The notes under the pieces were generated by a model, which did no database searches, was not told where the DNA came from, and saw nothing but the letters and a program-made list of their open reading frames with translations. Shown one piece after another: positions 41,565-51,028 of a stretch of DNA of 64,000 nt. A program made the translations under genes and the position numbers. Position 1 is the first letter of the stretch, and each line of letters opens with the position of its first letter. Origin of the DNA: Cypionkella sinensis (GTDB lineage: Bacteria; Pseudomonadota; Alphaproteobacteria; Rhodobacterales; Rhodobacteraceae); NCBI RefSeq assembly GCF_042646385.1, contig NZ_JBHRTO010000001.1, positions 1,674,001 to 1,738,000 of the forward strand, in the 5' to 3' direction.

Positions 41565-43457
41565 ATGGTATACCGTGAGATCTATGCAGGCTGGCAAGCC
41601 GACCCGGAAGCCTTCTGGATGGATGCAGCGTCAAAGATTGATTGGGTGAAGCCGCCCTCCAAAGCCCTTAACCCCAGCCGCGCGCCGCTGTATGAATGGT
41701 TCACCGATGCCAGCGTCAACACCTGCTGGAACGCGGTAGACCGCCACGTTCTCGCCGGGCGCGGCGATCAACTGGCGATCATCCACGACAGCCCGGTCAC
41801 ACGCACCAAACACGCCATCACCTATGCCGAATTGCAAACCCGCGTGGCCTCTCTCGCCGGGGCCCTGCGCGCCAAGGGCGTCGAAAAGGGCGACCGCGTG
41901 ATCATCTACATGCCGATGGTGCCCGAAGCGCTAGAGGCGATGCTGGCCTGCGCCCGGCTGGGGGCGATCCATTCGGTTGTGTTCGGCGGCTTTGCAGCGG
42001 CAGAACTGGCGGTGCGGATCGACGACTGCACCCCCAAAGCCATTATCGCCGCCAGTTGCGGCATCGAGCCTTCCCGGGTCATCCACTACAAACCGCTGCT
42101 GGATGCGGCGATCGAACAGGCCAGCCACAAGCCCGATTTCTGCGTGATCCTGCAACGCGAACAAGAGGTTGCAGCCCTGATTCCCGGCCGGGATGTCGCT
42201 TGGCACAGCTTTCAATACGGCACCGAACCCGCCGAATGTGTCGCCGTGGCGGGCAATCATCCGGCCTATATCCTCTATACCTCGGGCACCACGGGTGCGC
42301 CGAAAGGGGTCGTGCGCCCCACGGCGGGCCATCTGGTGGCGCTGAACTGGACGATGCGCGCGATCTATGATTGCGGTCCGGGCGATGTGTTCTGGGCGGC
42401 GTCCGATGTCGGCTGGGTAGTGGGTCATTCCTACATCTGCTACGCGCCGCTGATTGCCGGCTGCACCACCGTGGTGTTCGAAGGCAAGCCCGTGGGCACC
42501 CCGGATGCGGGCACGTTCTGGCGGGTGATTGCCGAGCATAAGGTGAAGGCGTTCTTCACCGCCCCCACCGCGCTGCGCGCCATCAAGCGCGAAGATCCTG
42601 ACGGCACCCTGCCCTCTGCCTACGATCTGCGGAGCATGAAGGCGCTGTATCTGGCGGGCGAACGTGCCGACCCCGATACGATCCATTGGGCGCAGAACCA
42701 TCTGAATATCCGGGTGATTGATCACTGGTGGCAAACCGAAACCGGCTATGCCATCGCCGCCAACCCTTTGGGGATCGAGGCTTTGCCGGTGAAGATCGGC
42801 TCTCCCACCGTGGCGATGCCGGGGTTTGATGTGCAAATCCTGGATGAAGGCGGCCATCCGGTGCCCCCCGGCACCTTGGGCGCGATCACCGTGAAACTGC
42901 CGCTGCCGCCCGGCACCCTGCCGACGCTGTGGAACGCCGAAGATCGCTTTGTCAAAAGCTACCTGTCGCATTTCCCCGGCTATTACGAGACCGGCGATGC
43001 GGGCTATGTCGATGAAGATGGCTATCTCTACATCATGGCGCGCACCGATGATGTGATCAACGTCGCAGGCCACAGGCTTTCGACCGGCGCGATGGAGGAG
43101 GTGCTGGCCAACCACAAAGACGTTGCCGAATGTGCGGTGGTTGGCGTGGCCGATGCGCTGAAGGGCCAAAGCCCGGTTGGTTTTCTGTGCCTGAACAAGG
43201 GCTGCACCCGCGATCCGCAAGCCATCATCAAGGAATGTGTGCAACTGATGCGCGACAAGATCGGCCCGGTTGCCGATTTCAAACGCGCGGTGGTGGTGGA
43301 TCGGTTGCCGAAAACCCGATCCGGCAAGATCCTGCGCGGCACCATGGTGAAAATCGCCGATGGCACGGAATGGAAAATGCCCTCGACCATCGACGATCCG
43401 TCCAGTTTGGATGAAATCCGCTCCGCCCTGCAAACCATCGGCTATGCCCAGCCGTGA
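41565..43457 (+). CDS. prpE: Propionate--CoA ligase
   Basis: 630 residues, acetyl/propionyl-CoA synthetase family. Starts MVYREIYAGWQADPEAFWMD, a PrpE-type N-terminus. Motifs: YTSGTTGAPKGVVRPTAGH (P-loop), WWQTETGYAIAANPLGIEALPVK, YYETGDAGYVDEDGYLYIMAR, and the acetylatable Lys in PKTRSGKILRGTM. Activates propionate to propionyl-CoA for the route through methylmalonyl-CoA (mce is at 11.9 kb). GGAGGAGG sits 6 bases before the ATG. The TTTGCAAA cluster upstream fits propionate induction. Acetate could be a secondary substrate. Confidence 0.9.
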   Translation: MVYREIYAGWQADPEAFWMDAASKIDWVKPPSKALNPSRAPLYEWFTDASVNTCWNAVDRHVLAGRGDQLAIIHDSPVTRTKHAITYAELQTRVASLAGALRAKGVEKGDRVIIYMPMVPEALEAMLACARLGAIHSVVFGGFAAAELAVRIDDCTPKAIIAASCGIEPSRVIHYKPLLDAAIEQASHKPDFCVILQREQEVAALIPGRDVAWHSFQYGTEPAECVAVAGNHPAYILYTSGTTGAPKGVVRPTAGHLVALNWTMRAIYDCGPGDVFWAASDVGWVVGHSYICYAPLIAGCTTVVFEGKPVGTPDAGTFWRVIAEHKVKAFFTAPTALRAIKREDPDGTLPSAYDLRSMKALYLAGERADPDTIHWAQNHLNIRVIDHWWQTETGYAIAANPLGIEALPVKIGSPTVAMPGFDVQILDEGGHPVPPGTLGAITVKLPLPPGTLPTLWNAEDRFVKSYLSHFPGYYETGDAGYVDEDGYLYIMARTDDVINVAGHRLSTGAMEEVLANHKDVAECAVVGVADALKGQSPVGFLCLNKGCTRDPQAIIKECVQLMRDKIGPVADFKRAVVVDRLPKTRSGKILRGTMVKIADGTEWKMPSTIDDPSSLDEIRSALQTIGYAQP

Positions 43458-43505
43458 GGCCCAAGGCCCCCTAGACAAAGCTGTCGCAGCGCTTACCTTG
43501 GCGCC

Positions 43506-45017
43506 ATGCACAACGCGGCACCTCCTGATGCACAGACCGTTGCCCTTTTGGGCCACGATCTGCGTGCGACCCTGTCCGAGGTGATCGGTGGTCTGCGGCT
43601 GATCGAGCCTGACCTGCTGCCCCCCGCCCCGCGCGGCCATCTCGCGCGCACCCAAGCCGCCAGCGAAGCACTGGCTTTGCTGCTGGAACAGGCGCTGGCC
43701 CTGCTGACACAAACGCCGTTGCACCCATCTGCGCTGCCCGTCGCGCTGCACACCGAACATCTGCTGCACAGCTTGCGCCTGCGATGGACCGCGCGCGCCG
43801 CCGAAAAGGGGCTGGCGTTTCATCTGCACGCCAACGGCCTGCCCGCGCAACTGCCGTTTGATCCGGCGGGGTTGGAGCGTATTCTGGCAAACCTGCTGAA
43901 CAATGCACTGCACTACGCCGATGCAGGCACGATCACCTGTATATTGCAGATCACCGCCAGCCATCACATGCAGATCACCGTGCAGGATCAGGGCAAGGGC
44001 TTTGCCCCCGCCACGCTGGCGCGGCTTTACGCCTGTGACAACCACGACAAAACCTCTGCCGAAAAACCCGGCTCGGGCATGGGGCTGCACATCGTCTGGC
44101 AGATCGTCACCCAGATGGGCGGCCAGATCAGCGCCGCCAATCATGCCGCAGGCGGGGCGGAAGTGGTGGTGCTGCTGCCCTTGCCGCAGATGCCGACAGC
44201 GCCGCCGCCTGCGGTGATCCCGGCCAAAACCGGCACCCTGCAAGGCCGGCGTGTGCTGATCGCCGATGATAGCGAAACCGGGCGGCTGCTGATGGTCCAA
44301 TATCTCGCCAGCCAAGGCGCACAGGTGACTGAGGCCGCTGACGGGCTGCAAGTGCTCAAGCACCTTGGCCAAGCCCGCTTCGATGCTTTGCTGATTGACA
44401 TCGAAATGCCCCATACCAGCGGGCTCGAGGTGATCCGCCATATCCGCAGCCAACCCGGCGCCTTGGCGCAACTGCCAATCCTTGCCGTCACCGCTTACCA
44501 GATGCGCGCCAACAAGGCCGCGATCCGAAGCGCAGGGGCAGATGGCCTCTTGTGCAAGCCGGTACTCGATGCCAGCACGCTTTGCGATGCGCTTTTGCAG
44601 GTGTTGCAGCGCAAGCCCGGTCAAGAGCCCAGCCCAGCCCAGATCGAACCCGCACAATTCCAGGACCTGCTGGACATGGCCGGGCCGAAAATGGCCGCCG
44701 AATTGCTGGATCATTTGCAAAAAGACCTGCGCGCCGCCGAACGTGGCCTGCTCGCCGCAGCCCAAGGCCCCGATTGGCTGGAGGTCCGCCGCCAGACCCA
44801 TGTGATGATTGCGCTGGCGGGCACCGCCGGGGCCAATCTGCTGCATCAACTGGCGCAATCCATGAACGCTCTGGCGCATCAACCCGTGCCCGATGCCGAA
44901 GCTTTGCAGCGGCTGTTGCCGCAGACCCTTGAACAACTCGACATGCTGATTCATTTCATTGATCAGAAGATCTCGCCGCCCCCCATCTCGAATCCCTCCC
45001 CGCGCGACCCGGCTTAG
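43506..45017 (+). CDS. Hybrid histidine kinase without sensor domain (HisKA-HATPase-REC-Hpt-like)
   Basis: 503 residues. H17 in LLGHDLRATLSEVIGG is the phospho-His box; no membrane or PAS domain precedes it. HATPase: N box ILANLLNNALHYA (about 126-138), DQGKGFAP, GSGMGLHIVWQI. Receiver about 247-365 with acidic pair DD, D298 in LLIDIEMPHTSG and K351 in LLCKPVLD. Final ~100 residues are an Hpt-like helical bundle with H432 in THVMIALAGTAGAN. So all phosphorelay steps are on one polypeptide, with input probably from a protein partner. It is 8 bases from the stop to the next start (regulator). Ribosome site weak; it follows prpE by 48 bases. Confidence 0.88.
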   Translation: MHNAAPPDAQTVALLGHDLRATLSEVIGGLRLIEPDLLPPAPRGHLARTQAASEALALLLEQALALLTQTPLHPSALPVALHTEHLLHSLRLRWTARAAEKGLAFHLHANGLPAQLPFDPAGLERILANLLNNALHYADAGTITCILQITASHHMQITVQDQGKGFAPATLARLYACDNHDKTSAEKPGSGMGLHIVWQIVTQMGGQISAANHAAGGAEVVVLLPLPQMPTAPPPAVIPAKTGTLQGRRVLIADDSETGRLLMVQYLASQGAQVTEAADGLQVLKHLGQARFDALLIDIEMPHTSGLEVIRHIRSQPGALAQLPILAVTAYQMRANKAAIRSAGADGLLCKPVLDASTLCDALLQVLQRKPGQEPSPAQIEPAQFQDLLDMAGPKMAAELLDHLQKDLRAAERGLLAAAQGPDWLEVRRQTHVMIALAGTAGANLLHQLAQSMNALAHQPVPDAEALQRLLPQTLEQLDMLIHFIDQKISPPPISNPSPRDPA

Positions 45018-45025
45018 GAGCAGAC

Positions 45026-46471
45026 GTGACCCCACCCCTGCCGCCTATTCTGTTGATCGAGGATACGCCCTCGCTGCAACTGCTGTATCGCGCAGCACTT
45101 ACCAAATCCGGCCACGGCGTCGTCACCGCAGGCACCGCCGCCGAAGGCTTGGAACTGATGCGCGAGGCCGCGCCGCAGGTGATCCTGCTCGATCTCGTGC
45201 TGCCCGACCGCGACGGCCTTGATCTGATGCGCGAGATGCTGCAACTGAATCCCAGCCTGCATGTTGTGGTGATGACCGCGCATGGCTCGATCAACAAGGC
45301 AGTTGAAGCGATGCGGGCGGGCGCGCATGAATTTCTGGTCAAACCTTTTGACGAGGCGCGCTTGCTGAATGTTGTGGCCAATGCCCACAAGACAGCTCAA
45401 ACCGCTCCGCCACCAAAGCCTGCCCCGGTCACAGCCGTGGCCCCCGCCGCAATTCCGGTCAACCCCACCGTCCCGCCCGCCCCGATCGGCAGCGGCTTTA
45501 TCGGCTCGTCCGATGCGATGGCGCATATCCATGCGACCATCGTCTCGGTGGCACGCTCGATGGCCACTGTGTTCATCACCGGCGAAAGCGGCACTGGTAA
45601 GGAATTGTGCGCTCTGGCGGTGCATGGCAACAGCCCGCGCGCCGCAGGCCCGTTCATCGCGCTAAACTGCGGCGCGATCCCGCAGGATTTGCTGGAATCC
45701 GAAGTGTTCGGCCATATGAAAGGCAGCTTCACCGGGGCGATTTCCGACAAACCGGGGGCGGCCACAGCCGCAGACGGCGGCACGCTGTTTCTCGATGAAG
45801 TCTGCGAGATGGCGCCTGCGCTGCAAACCAAACTGCTGCGCTTCCTGCAAACCTCTACCGTCGTGCCCGTCGGGGCGACTCGCCCCAAAAAGGTTAACGT
45901 CCGTATCGTCTGCGCCACCAACCGCGACCCGATGGATGCCGTGCGGCGCGGCCAGTTCCGCGAGGATCTGTTCTACCGCCTGTTCGTGGTGCCGATCCAC
46001 ATGCCCCCCCTGCGTGAACGCGGCAATGATGTGATCGAGATCGCCGAAACAGCCCTTGCCCGCTTTGCGCAGGAAGAAGGCAAGCAGTTTGACGGGCTGG
46101 CCCCCGAAGTGCGCGCGCTGTTCCGCCGCCTGCCGTGGCCCGGTAATGTGCGCCAACTGCTGAACGTGATCCGCAACGTCGCCGTGCTGCATGAAGGCGG
46201 CCTGCTGACCGCTGACATGCTGCCCGCCAGCCTCCCGCAACAGGCCGAGGCAGCTGCGATCCCGCCACCTGTCGCGCCTTCCCCGCAGGTGCCGCAAGAC
46301 GCGCCGCTGGTGCTGGATGCGCTGCTGGGCCGCCCCTTGGCCGAGGTCGAGCGCATGGTGATCGAAGCCACCCTTGCCCGCCACAACGGCTCGGTCCCCA
46401 AAGCCGCCCGCGTGCTGGAACTGTCGCCCTCCACCCTTTACCGCAAGATCGAAGGCTGGGCGCAGCGCTAA
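45026..46471 (+). CDS. Sigma54-dependent response regulator (NtrC/LuxO type)
   Basis: 481 residues: receiver (D56 in VILLDLVLPDRDG, K106 in FLVKPFD), Pro/Ala linker (125-155), AAA+ domain with Walker A GESGTGKE (186-193), sigma54-contacting loop GSFTGA (233-238, the usual form is GAFTGA), Walker B TLFLDEV, arginine fingers FREDLFYRLFV, and a Fis-type HTH at the end (NGSVPKAARVLELSPSTLYRKI). GTG start at 45026, with AGGAG overlapping the kinase stop, proves coupling. The phosphate donor is presumably the kinase next door. Target promoters unknown; the tandem with an Hpt-bearing kinase is LuxU/LuxO-like in logic. Confidence 0.93.
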   Translation: MTPPLPPILLIEDTPSLQLLYRAALTKSGHGVVTAGTAAEGLELMREAAPQVILLDLVLPDRDGLDLMREMLQLNPSLHVVVMTAHGSINKAVEAMRAGAHEFLVKPFDEARLLNVVANAHKTAQTAPPPKPAPVTAVAPAAIPVNPTVPPAPIGSGFIGSSDAMAHIHATIVSVARSMATVFITGESGTGKELCALAVHGNSPRAAGPFIALNCGAIPQDLLESEVFGHMKGSFTGAISDKPGAATAADGGTLFLDEVCEMAPALQTKLLRFLQTSTVVPVGATRPKKVNVRIVCATNRDPMDAVRRGQFREDLFYRLFVVPIHMPPLRERGNDVIEIAETALARFAQEEGKQFDGLAPEVRALFRRLPWPGNVRQLLNVIRNVAVLHEGGLLTADMLPASLPQQAEAAAIPPPVAPSPQVPQDAPLVLDALLGRPLAEVERMVIEATLARHNGSVPKAARVLELSPSTLYRKIEGWAQR

Positions 46472-46579
46472 CCCCAAGCCAATTTCGGCACCGGAAAGCG
46501 TTGGCGCATGATGAATGACAACAACCAAGTCACTGTTTTCAATCCACCTTATACCAGCGCCAACGCGGGACCGCAGCCT

Positions 46580-47344
46580 TCAGGCAAACTGCTCGACGAT
46601 CAGCCGTTCTTCCAACCCATGCCCCGGATCGAACAAAATCCGGTGCCGGATCGACGGCTCCGACCGGATTTCCACCGACACCACATCCGTGACCGGGCGG
46701 CTGTCGGCATCGGCCCGCACCGGGCGTTTTTCCGGCTCCAGAATATCAAACCGCACCACCACCGATTTCGGCAGCAACGCCCCCCGCCACCGCCGGGGCC
46801 GAAACGCTGCCATCGGGGTCAAGGCCAGCACATCCGATCCAATCGGCAAGATCGGCCCATGGGCAGAATAATTATAGGCCGTCGATCCCGCAGGCGTCGC
46901 CACCAGCACCCCGTCGCAGACCAGCTCCTGCAACCGCACCACCCCATCGACCGAGATCCGCACCTTCGCCGCCTGCGGCCCCGCCCGCAGCAGCGACACC
47001 TCATTGATCGCCAAAGCCTGCGTGACCGAGCCATCCACCGACACCGCCGTCATCGCCAGCGGATGAATCACCGCCTCCTCCGCCACCGCCAGCCGTTTAG
47101 GCAGCAGATCAGCCGAGAAGGTGTTCATCAGAAACCCCACAGTGCCGCAATTCATCCCGTAAACCGGCAATCCCAGCGGCTGGGTTTCATGCAGCGTCTG
47201 CAACATGAACCCATCGCCGCCCAGCGCGACCACCACATCCGCCGCCGCAATCTGAACCTGCCCGTGCAGCGCCACCAGTTCCGCAAGGGCCTCTTGCGCG
47301 GCAGGGGTCGTGCTGGCCACAAAGGCGATGTTTTTGAACGGCAC
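46580..47344 (-). CDS. nadK: NAD kinase
   Basis: 254 residues; phosphorylates NAD to NADP. GGDG motif in VVVALGGDGFMLQTLHE, then PVYGMNCGTVGFLMN, and VLVATPAGSTAYNYSAHGPILP (NAD-binding) with LPKSVVVRFDILEPEKRPVRADAD. GTG at 47344 has AAGGA 7 bases upstream; the frame also opens at TTG 47365, which I think is less likely. Divergent from glyA. Confidence 0.94.
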   Translation of the reverse strand: MPFKNIAFVASTTPAAQEALAELVALHGQVQIAAADVVVALGGDGFMLQTLHETQPLGLPVYGMNCGTVGFLMNTFSADLLPKRLAVAEEAVIHPLAMTAVSVDGSVTQALAINEVSLLRAGPQAAKVRISVDGVVRLQELVCDGVLVATPAGSTAYNYSAHGPILPIGSDVLALTPMAAFRPRRWRGALLPKSVVVRFDILEPEKRPVRADADSRPVTDVVSVEIRSEPSIRHRILFDPGHGLEERLIVEQFA

Positions 47345-47430
47345 GCCAGAATCCTTATAGCCCAAGCCGCAACCTTGCCTGTGCAGCCGCCAAACTCAAC
47401 CCCTGCCCGCGCTTGCACCACAAGCGATGC

Positions 47431-47460
47431 TTGCGATAGCGGTAACAAGTTTCCTATAGT
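47431..47460 (+). promoter_or_regulatory. Candidate glyA promoter
   Basis: TTGCGA (47431-47436) and TATAGT (47455-47460) are spaced by 18 bases and match sigma70 -35/-10 elements well. It lies about 105 bases upstream of the glyA ATG. Confidence 0.55.
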
Positions 47461-47564
47461 GAACAAGACGGCGTAACCGACGCCTTCTCTGTCGTTTATT
47501 GCCTTCCCCCTCTCCCAGCCATCGCCTAGAACCGCTGCAAATGCCCTTCACCGCAGGAGACGCC

Positions 47565-48857
47565 ATGACCGACCATCGCGATACCGGATTCTTCACCGAA
47601 AGCCTGTCCTCTCGTGACCCCGACCTGTTCGGCGCGATCACCAAGGAACTGGGCCGTCAGCGCCACGAGATCGAGCTGATCGCCTCGGAAAACATTGTGT
47701 CGCGCGCGGTGATGGAAGCGCAAGGCTCGGTGATGACCAACAAATACGCCGAGGGCTATCCGGGCAAGCGCTATTATGGCGGCTGCGAATGGGTTGATGT
47801 GGCGGAAAACCTTGCCATCGACCGCGCCAAGCAGTTGTTCGGCTGCGATTTCATCAACGTGCAACCGAACTCGGGCTCTCAGGCCAACCAAGGCGTGTTC
47901 AACGCCCTGCTGAAACCCGGCGACACCATTCTGGGGATGAACCTAGCTTCGGGTGGCCACCTGACCCATGGCGCGGCCCCGAACCAGTCGGGCAAATGGT
48001 TCAACGCCGTGCAATACGGCGTGCGCCAGCAAGACAGCCGCATCGACTATGATCAGATGGAAGCCTTGGCCATCGAACACCAGCCCAAGCTGATCATCGC
48101 CGGTGGCTCTGCCGTGCCGCGCCAGATCGACTTTGCCAAGTTCCGCGCCGTGGCCGACAAGGTTGGTGCCTATCTGATGGTCGATATGGCCCACTTTGCG
48201 GGCCTGGTGGCCGGTGGCCATCACCCCTCGCCCTTCCCCTATGCCGATGTGGCGACCACCACGACCCACAAAACCCTGCGCGGCCCGCGCGGCGGCATGA
48301 TCCTGACCAACAACGAAGACATCGCCAAGAAAGTAAACTCGGCGATTTTCCCCGGCATCCAAGGCGGCCCGCTGATGCATGTCATCGCCGCCAAAGCCGT
48401 GGCCTTTGGCGAGGCACTGCGCCCCGAATTCAAGGCCTATGCTGGCCAAGTGATCAAGAACGCCCAAGCCCTCGCGGATGAGTTGATGAAAGGTGGCATC
48501 GACATCGTCACCGGCGGCACCGACACCCATGTCATGCTGGTCGACCTGCGCCCGAAAGGCGTCAAAGGCAACGCCACCGAGAAAGCCCTGGGCCGCGCCA
48601 ACATCACCTGCAACAAGAACGGCATCCCGTTCGACCCGGAAAAACCGACCGTGACCTCGGGCGTCCGCCTCGGCACCCCCGCAGGCACCACCCGCGGCTT
48701 TGGCGAAACTGAATTCCGCCAGATCGGCAAATGGATCGTCGAAGTCGTCGATGGTCTGGCCGCCAACGGTGAAGACGGCAACGGCGAGGTTGAGGCCGCG
48801 GTGAAAGCCAAGGTTGAGGCTTTGTGCGAAAAGTTCCCGATGTATCCGGGGCTGTAA
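47565..48857 (+). CDS. glyA: Serine hydroxymethyltransferase
   Basis: 430 residues, PLP enzyme that splits serine into glycine and methylene-THF. Conserved: IELIASENIVSRAVMEAQGS, NKYAEGYPGKRYYGGCEWVD, SGSQANQGVFNALLKPGD, AHFAGLVAGGHHPSPFPYAD, and the PLP Lys in VATTTTHKTLRGPRGGMIL. ATG at 47565 follows CAGGAGA; an upstream opening of the frame lacks homology. Length usual. A strong terminator follows. Confidence 0.98.
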   Translation: MTDHRDTGFFTESLSSRDPDLFGAITKELGRQRHEIELIASENIVSRAVMEAQGSVMTNKYAEGYPGKRYYGGCEWVDVAENLAIDRAKQLFGCDFINVQPNSGSQANQGVFNALLKPGDTILGMNLASGGHLTHGAAPNQSGKWFNAVQYGVRQQDSRIDYDQMEALAIEHQPKLIIAGGSAVPRQIDFAKFRAVADKVGAYLMVDMAHFAGLVAGGHHPSPFPYADVATTTTHKTLRGPRGGMILTNNEDIAKKVNSAIFPGIQGGPLMHVIAAKAVAFGEALRPEFKAYAGQVIKNAQALADELMKGGIDIVTGGTDTHVMLVDLRPKGVKGNATEKALGRANITCNKNGIPFDPEKPTVTSGVRLGTPAGTTRGFGETEFRQIGKWIVEVVDGLAANGEDGNGEVEAAVKAKVEALCEKFPMYPGL

Positions 48858-48873
48858 GGCCTGAGAACGACCG

Positions 48874-48904
48874 AAAGGGCGCAGGGCAACCTGCGCCCTT
48901 TTGC
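48874..48904 (+). terminator. Rho-independent terminator after glyA
   Basis: AAAGGGCGCAGG/CCTGCGCCCTTT, perfect 12-bp stem, GCAA loop, ending in TTTTG. It is 16 bases after the glyA stop. Confidence 0.9.
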
Positions 48905-48941
48905 TTTGCCGAGACTCGTTTTTGCAAGTGAACCGATTGCC

Positions 48942-49799
48942 ATGACGCACCAGCCAAACCGCTCCACCCCCCGCCTAGAACGCCGCCTTGGCGATTGGGC
49001 GCGGGCGCGGTTGCCGTTTGCACTGGCCGAATTCGTGATGTTCGTGCTGAAACAAGGCTGGGCCAGCCTGTTCGGCGGGCTCTTGCTGCTCGCCATCATC
49101 GCGACGAAGACCATCTGGCAGCCGGATTGGCCCCTGCAGCGCTATGACGCGCTGTTCCTGTTCGCGCTGGCCACGCAAGCCGCATTCCTGTGGTTCAAAC
49201 TGGAAACATGGGAGGAAGCCCGCGTCATCCTCTTGTTCCACATCACCGGCACCGCGATGGAGTTGTTCAAAACCCATGCCGGATCATGGGCTTACCCCGA
49301 ACCCGGCCTGTTCAAACTGGCAGGCGTGCCGCTGTTTTCTGGCTTTATGTATGCAAGCGTCGGCAGCTATATGGCCCGCGTGATCCGCATTTTCGACATG
49401 CGTTTCGCGCCCTACCCGCCGCTGTGGCTGACCTTTGCACTGGCGGCGGCGATCTATGTCAATTTCTTCGCCCACCATTTCCTGCCCGACATCCGTCTGG
49501 CCCTGTTCGCCGCCACCCTGCTGATCTACGCCCGCACAAGGATCACCTTTCGCATCTCACATCGCGATTGGTGGATGCCGCTACCCCTCGCAGCCTTCCT
49601 CTCGTCGCTGGCGCTTTGGGTCGCCGAGAATATCGGCACCGCCACGGGAACATGGCTATACGCAGGCCAACGCCCCGACCATTTGGTCAGCTTTGCCAAG
49701 ATCGGATCATGGTATCTGCTGCTTTATGTGGCCTTTGCCACGGTCACTCTGGTCAGCCGCGCCGCTCTGCGCCCCAGCCAGATGAACACGCCTAGATAA
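48942..49799 (+). CDS. DUF817 family membrane protein
   Basis: 285 residues, about 8 transmembrane helices. Family marks: FVMFVLKQGWASLFGGLLLL, the conserved LFHITGTAMELFKTHAGSWAYPE and LFSGFMYASVGSYMARVIRI, and SFAKIGSWYLLLYVAFATVTLV near the end. Unknown function; probably inner membrane. ATG at 48942 starts MTHQPN. Overlaps the 3' end of the convergent gene at 49792 by 8 bases. Confidence 0.9.
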   Translation: MTHQPNRSTPRLERRLGDWARARLPFALAEFVMFVLKQGWASLFGGLLLLAIIATKTIWQPDWPLQRYDALFLFALATQAAFLWFKLETWEEARVILLFHITGTAMELFKTHAGSWAYPEPGLFKLAGVPLFSGFMYASVGSYMARVIRIFDMRFAPYPPLWLTFALAAAIYVNFFAHHFLPDIRLALFAATLLIYARTRITFRISHRDWWMPLPLAAFLSSLALWVAENIGTATGTWLYAGQRPDHLVSFAKIGSWYLLLYVAFATVTLVSRAALRPSQMNTPR

Positions 49800-50163
49800 A
49801 CCCGCGCCACAGCAGAACGGCAAACAGCAGGCCCGCCACCACCAGAACCGAGAACGCGACCGATCCCGCAACCGAAACCAGCGCGCCCTTGCGGCGGTCT
49901 TTGCTATCGACACCATTCAGATGCCGCACGCAGATGTCATAGGCCTGCGCCACCGATTCCTGATCAATCTGCGCCCAAAGCTTCGGATTCTGCGCGATCA
50001 CCGCCGCCGCTTGCAGCCCTTCGGCCGCCGTGCGCACCCGGCGCGGCAACAACCGCCCGCCCTTGCGCAGCTTTTCGGCCAAGCCAGTGCCACGCACCCG
50101 CAGGCGCTGCTCCATCAAACCGGCCACGCGGTCGGCCATCTGTTGAATGGGCACTCCGGTCAT
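49792..50163 (-). CDS. Hypothetical protein with C-terminal membrane helix
   Basis: 123 residues, MTGVPIQQMADRVAGLMEQR start. N-terminal 90 residues are soluble, helical and Arg-rich; one transmembrane helix at about 96-120 (ALVSVAGSVAFSVLVVAGLLFAVLLW). Tail-anchored topology. The codon pattern is that of the host and the length is typical of Rhodobacterales conserved hypotheticals, but I do not recognise the family. Convergent with the DUF817 gene; divergent from the hydrolase at 50258. Confidence 0.7.
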   Translation of the reverse strand: MTGVPIQQMADRVAGLMEQRLRVRGTGLAEKLRKGGRLLPRRVRTAAEGLQAAAVIAQNPKLWAQIDQESVAQAYDICVRHLNGVDSKDRRKGALVSVAGSVAFSVLVVAGLLFAVLLWRGFI

Positions 50164-50257
50164 GCGTGCATCCCTTTCGTTGGCCGGACCTTACCGTCGC
50201 CGCAGCAGAGCTTCAACCGCTCTGGCCGAAACAATATGTCCGCGCTATGAACGCAAC

Positions 50258-51028
50258 ATGCTTGCCACAACCACCTACTCCGCCGCCACCGCCACCACGC
50301 AGCCCGATCTGTTGATCGTGCATGGGCTTTACGGCTCTGCCCGCAACTGGGGGGTGATTGCGCGTCACCTCGCCGTAGGGCGCACCGTTCATGCGGTGGA
50401 CATGCGCAACCACGGCCAAAGCCCGCGCGCAGCCACGCACAGCTATGCCGATATGGCGGGCGATCTGGCCGAGGTGATCACAACACTTGGCGCGCCGATG
50501 GATGTGGTTGGCCATTCGATGGGCGGCAAGGCCGCGATGCAACTGGCGCTCACTCGTCCAGAACTGATCCGCAAGCTGGTGGTGGCCGACATCGCTCCCG
50601 TCGCCTATGGCCATGATCAAACCCAGTATATCACCGCCATGCGCGCGCTGGATCTGAATGGCCTCACCTCCCGCAGCGAGGCAGACCGGCGGCTTTCCGA
50701 GACCGTCGCGGACCCCGCCCTGCGCGCGTTTTTCCTGCAATCGCTCGACCTGAAGGCACAGCCCCCGGTCTGGCGGCTGAACCTCGACGTGCTAGAGGCC
50801 GAGATGCCGCAGATTGTCGGCTGGCCCGGCACAACTGGCCAGTTTGACGGGCCAACGCTGTTCCTGACCGGGGCGTTGTCGCATTACGTCAAGCCAGAAT
50901 ACCGCGACACCATCCGCAGCCTGTTTCCGAAATCGCATTTCGCCAAACTGCCTGGCGCGGGCCACTGGCTGCACGCCGAGCGCCCGCGCGAGTTTGAACA
51001 AGCGGTGCAGGTGTTTCTGAACGCCTAA
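50258..51028 (+). CDS. Alpha/beta hydrolase (YbfF-like esterase)
   Basis: 256 residues. Nucleophile elbow GHSMGGKAAM, oxyanion segment LLIVHGLYGSARNW, DMRNHGQSPRAA, and catalytic His in PGAGHWLHAERP; an Asp acid lies in between. Resembles YbfF-type acyl esterases. Substrate unknown. ATG 50258 gives MLATTTYSAA. The gene overlaps the convergent cytochrome gene by 4 bases. Confidence 0.9.
   Translation: MLATTTYSAATATTQPDLLIVHGLYGSARNWGVIARHLAVGRTVHAVDMRNHGQSPRAATHSYADMAGDLAEVITTLGAPMDVVGHSMGGKAAMQLALTRPELIRKLVVADIAPVAYGHDQTQYITAMRALDLNGLTSRSEADRRLSETVADPALRAFFLQSLDLKAQPPVWRLNLDVLEAEMPQIVGWPGTTGQFDGPTLFLTGALSHYVKPEYRDTIRSLFPKSHFAKLPGAGHWLHAERPREFEQAVQVFLNA

Noticed and set aside
41931..45035. 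Long minus-strand open frame of about 1000 codons opposite prpE and the kinase
   Set aside because: It overlaps two real genes on the other strand and has no domain or ribosome site.
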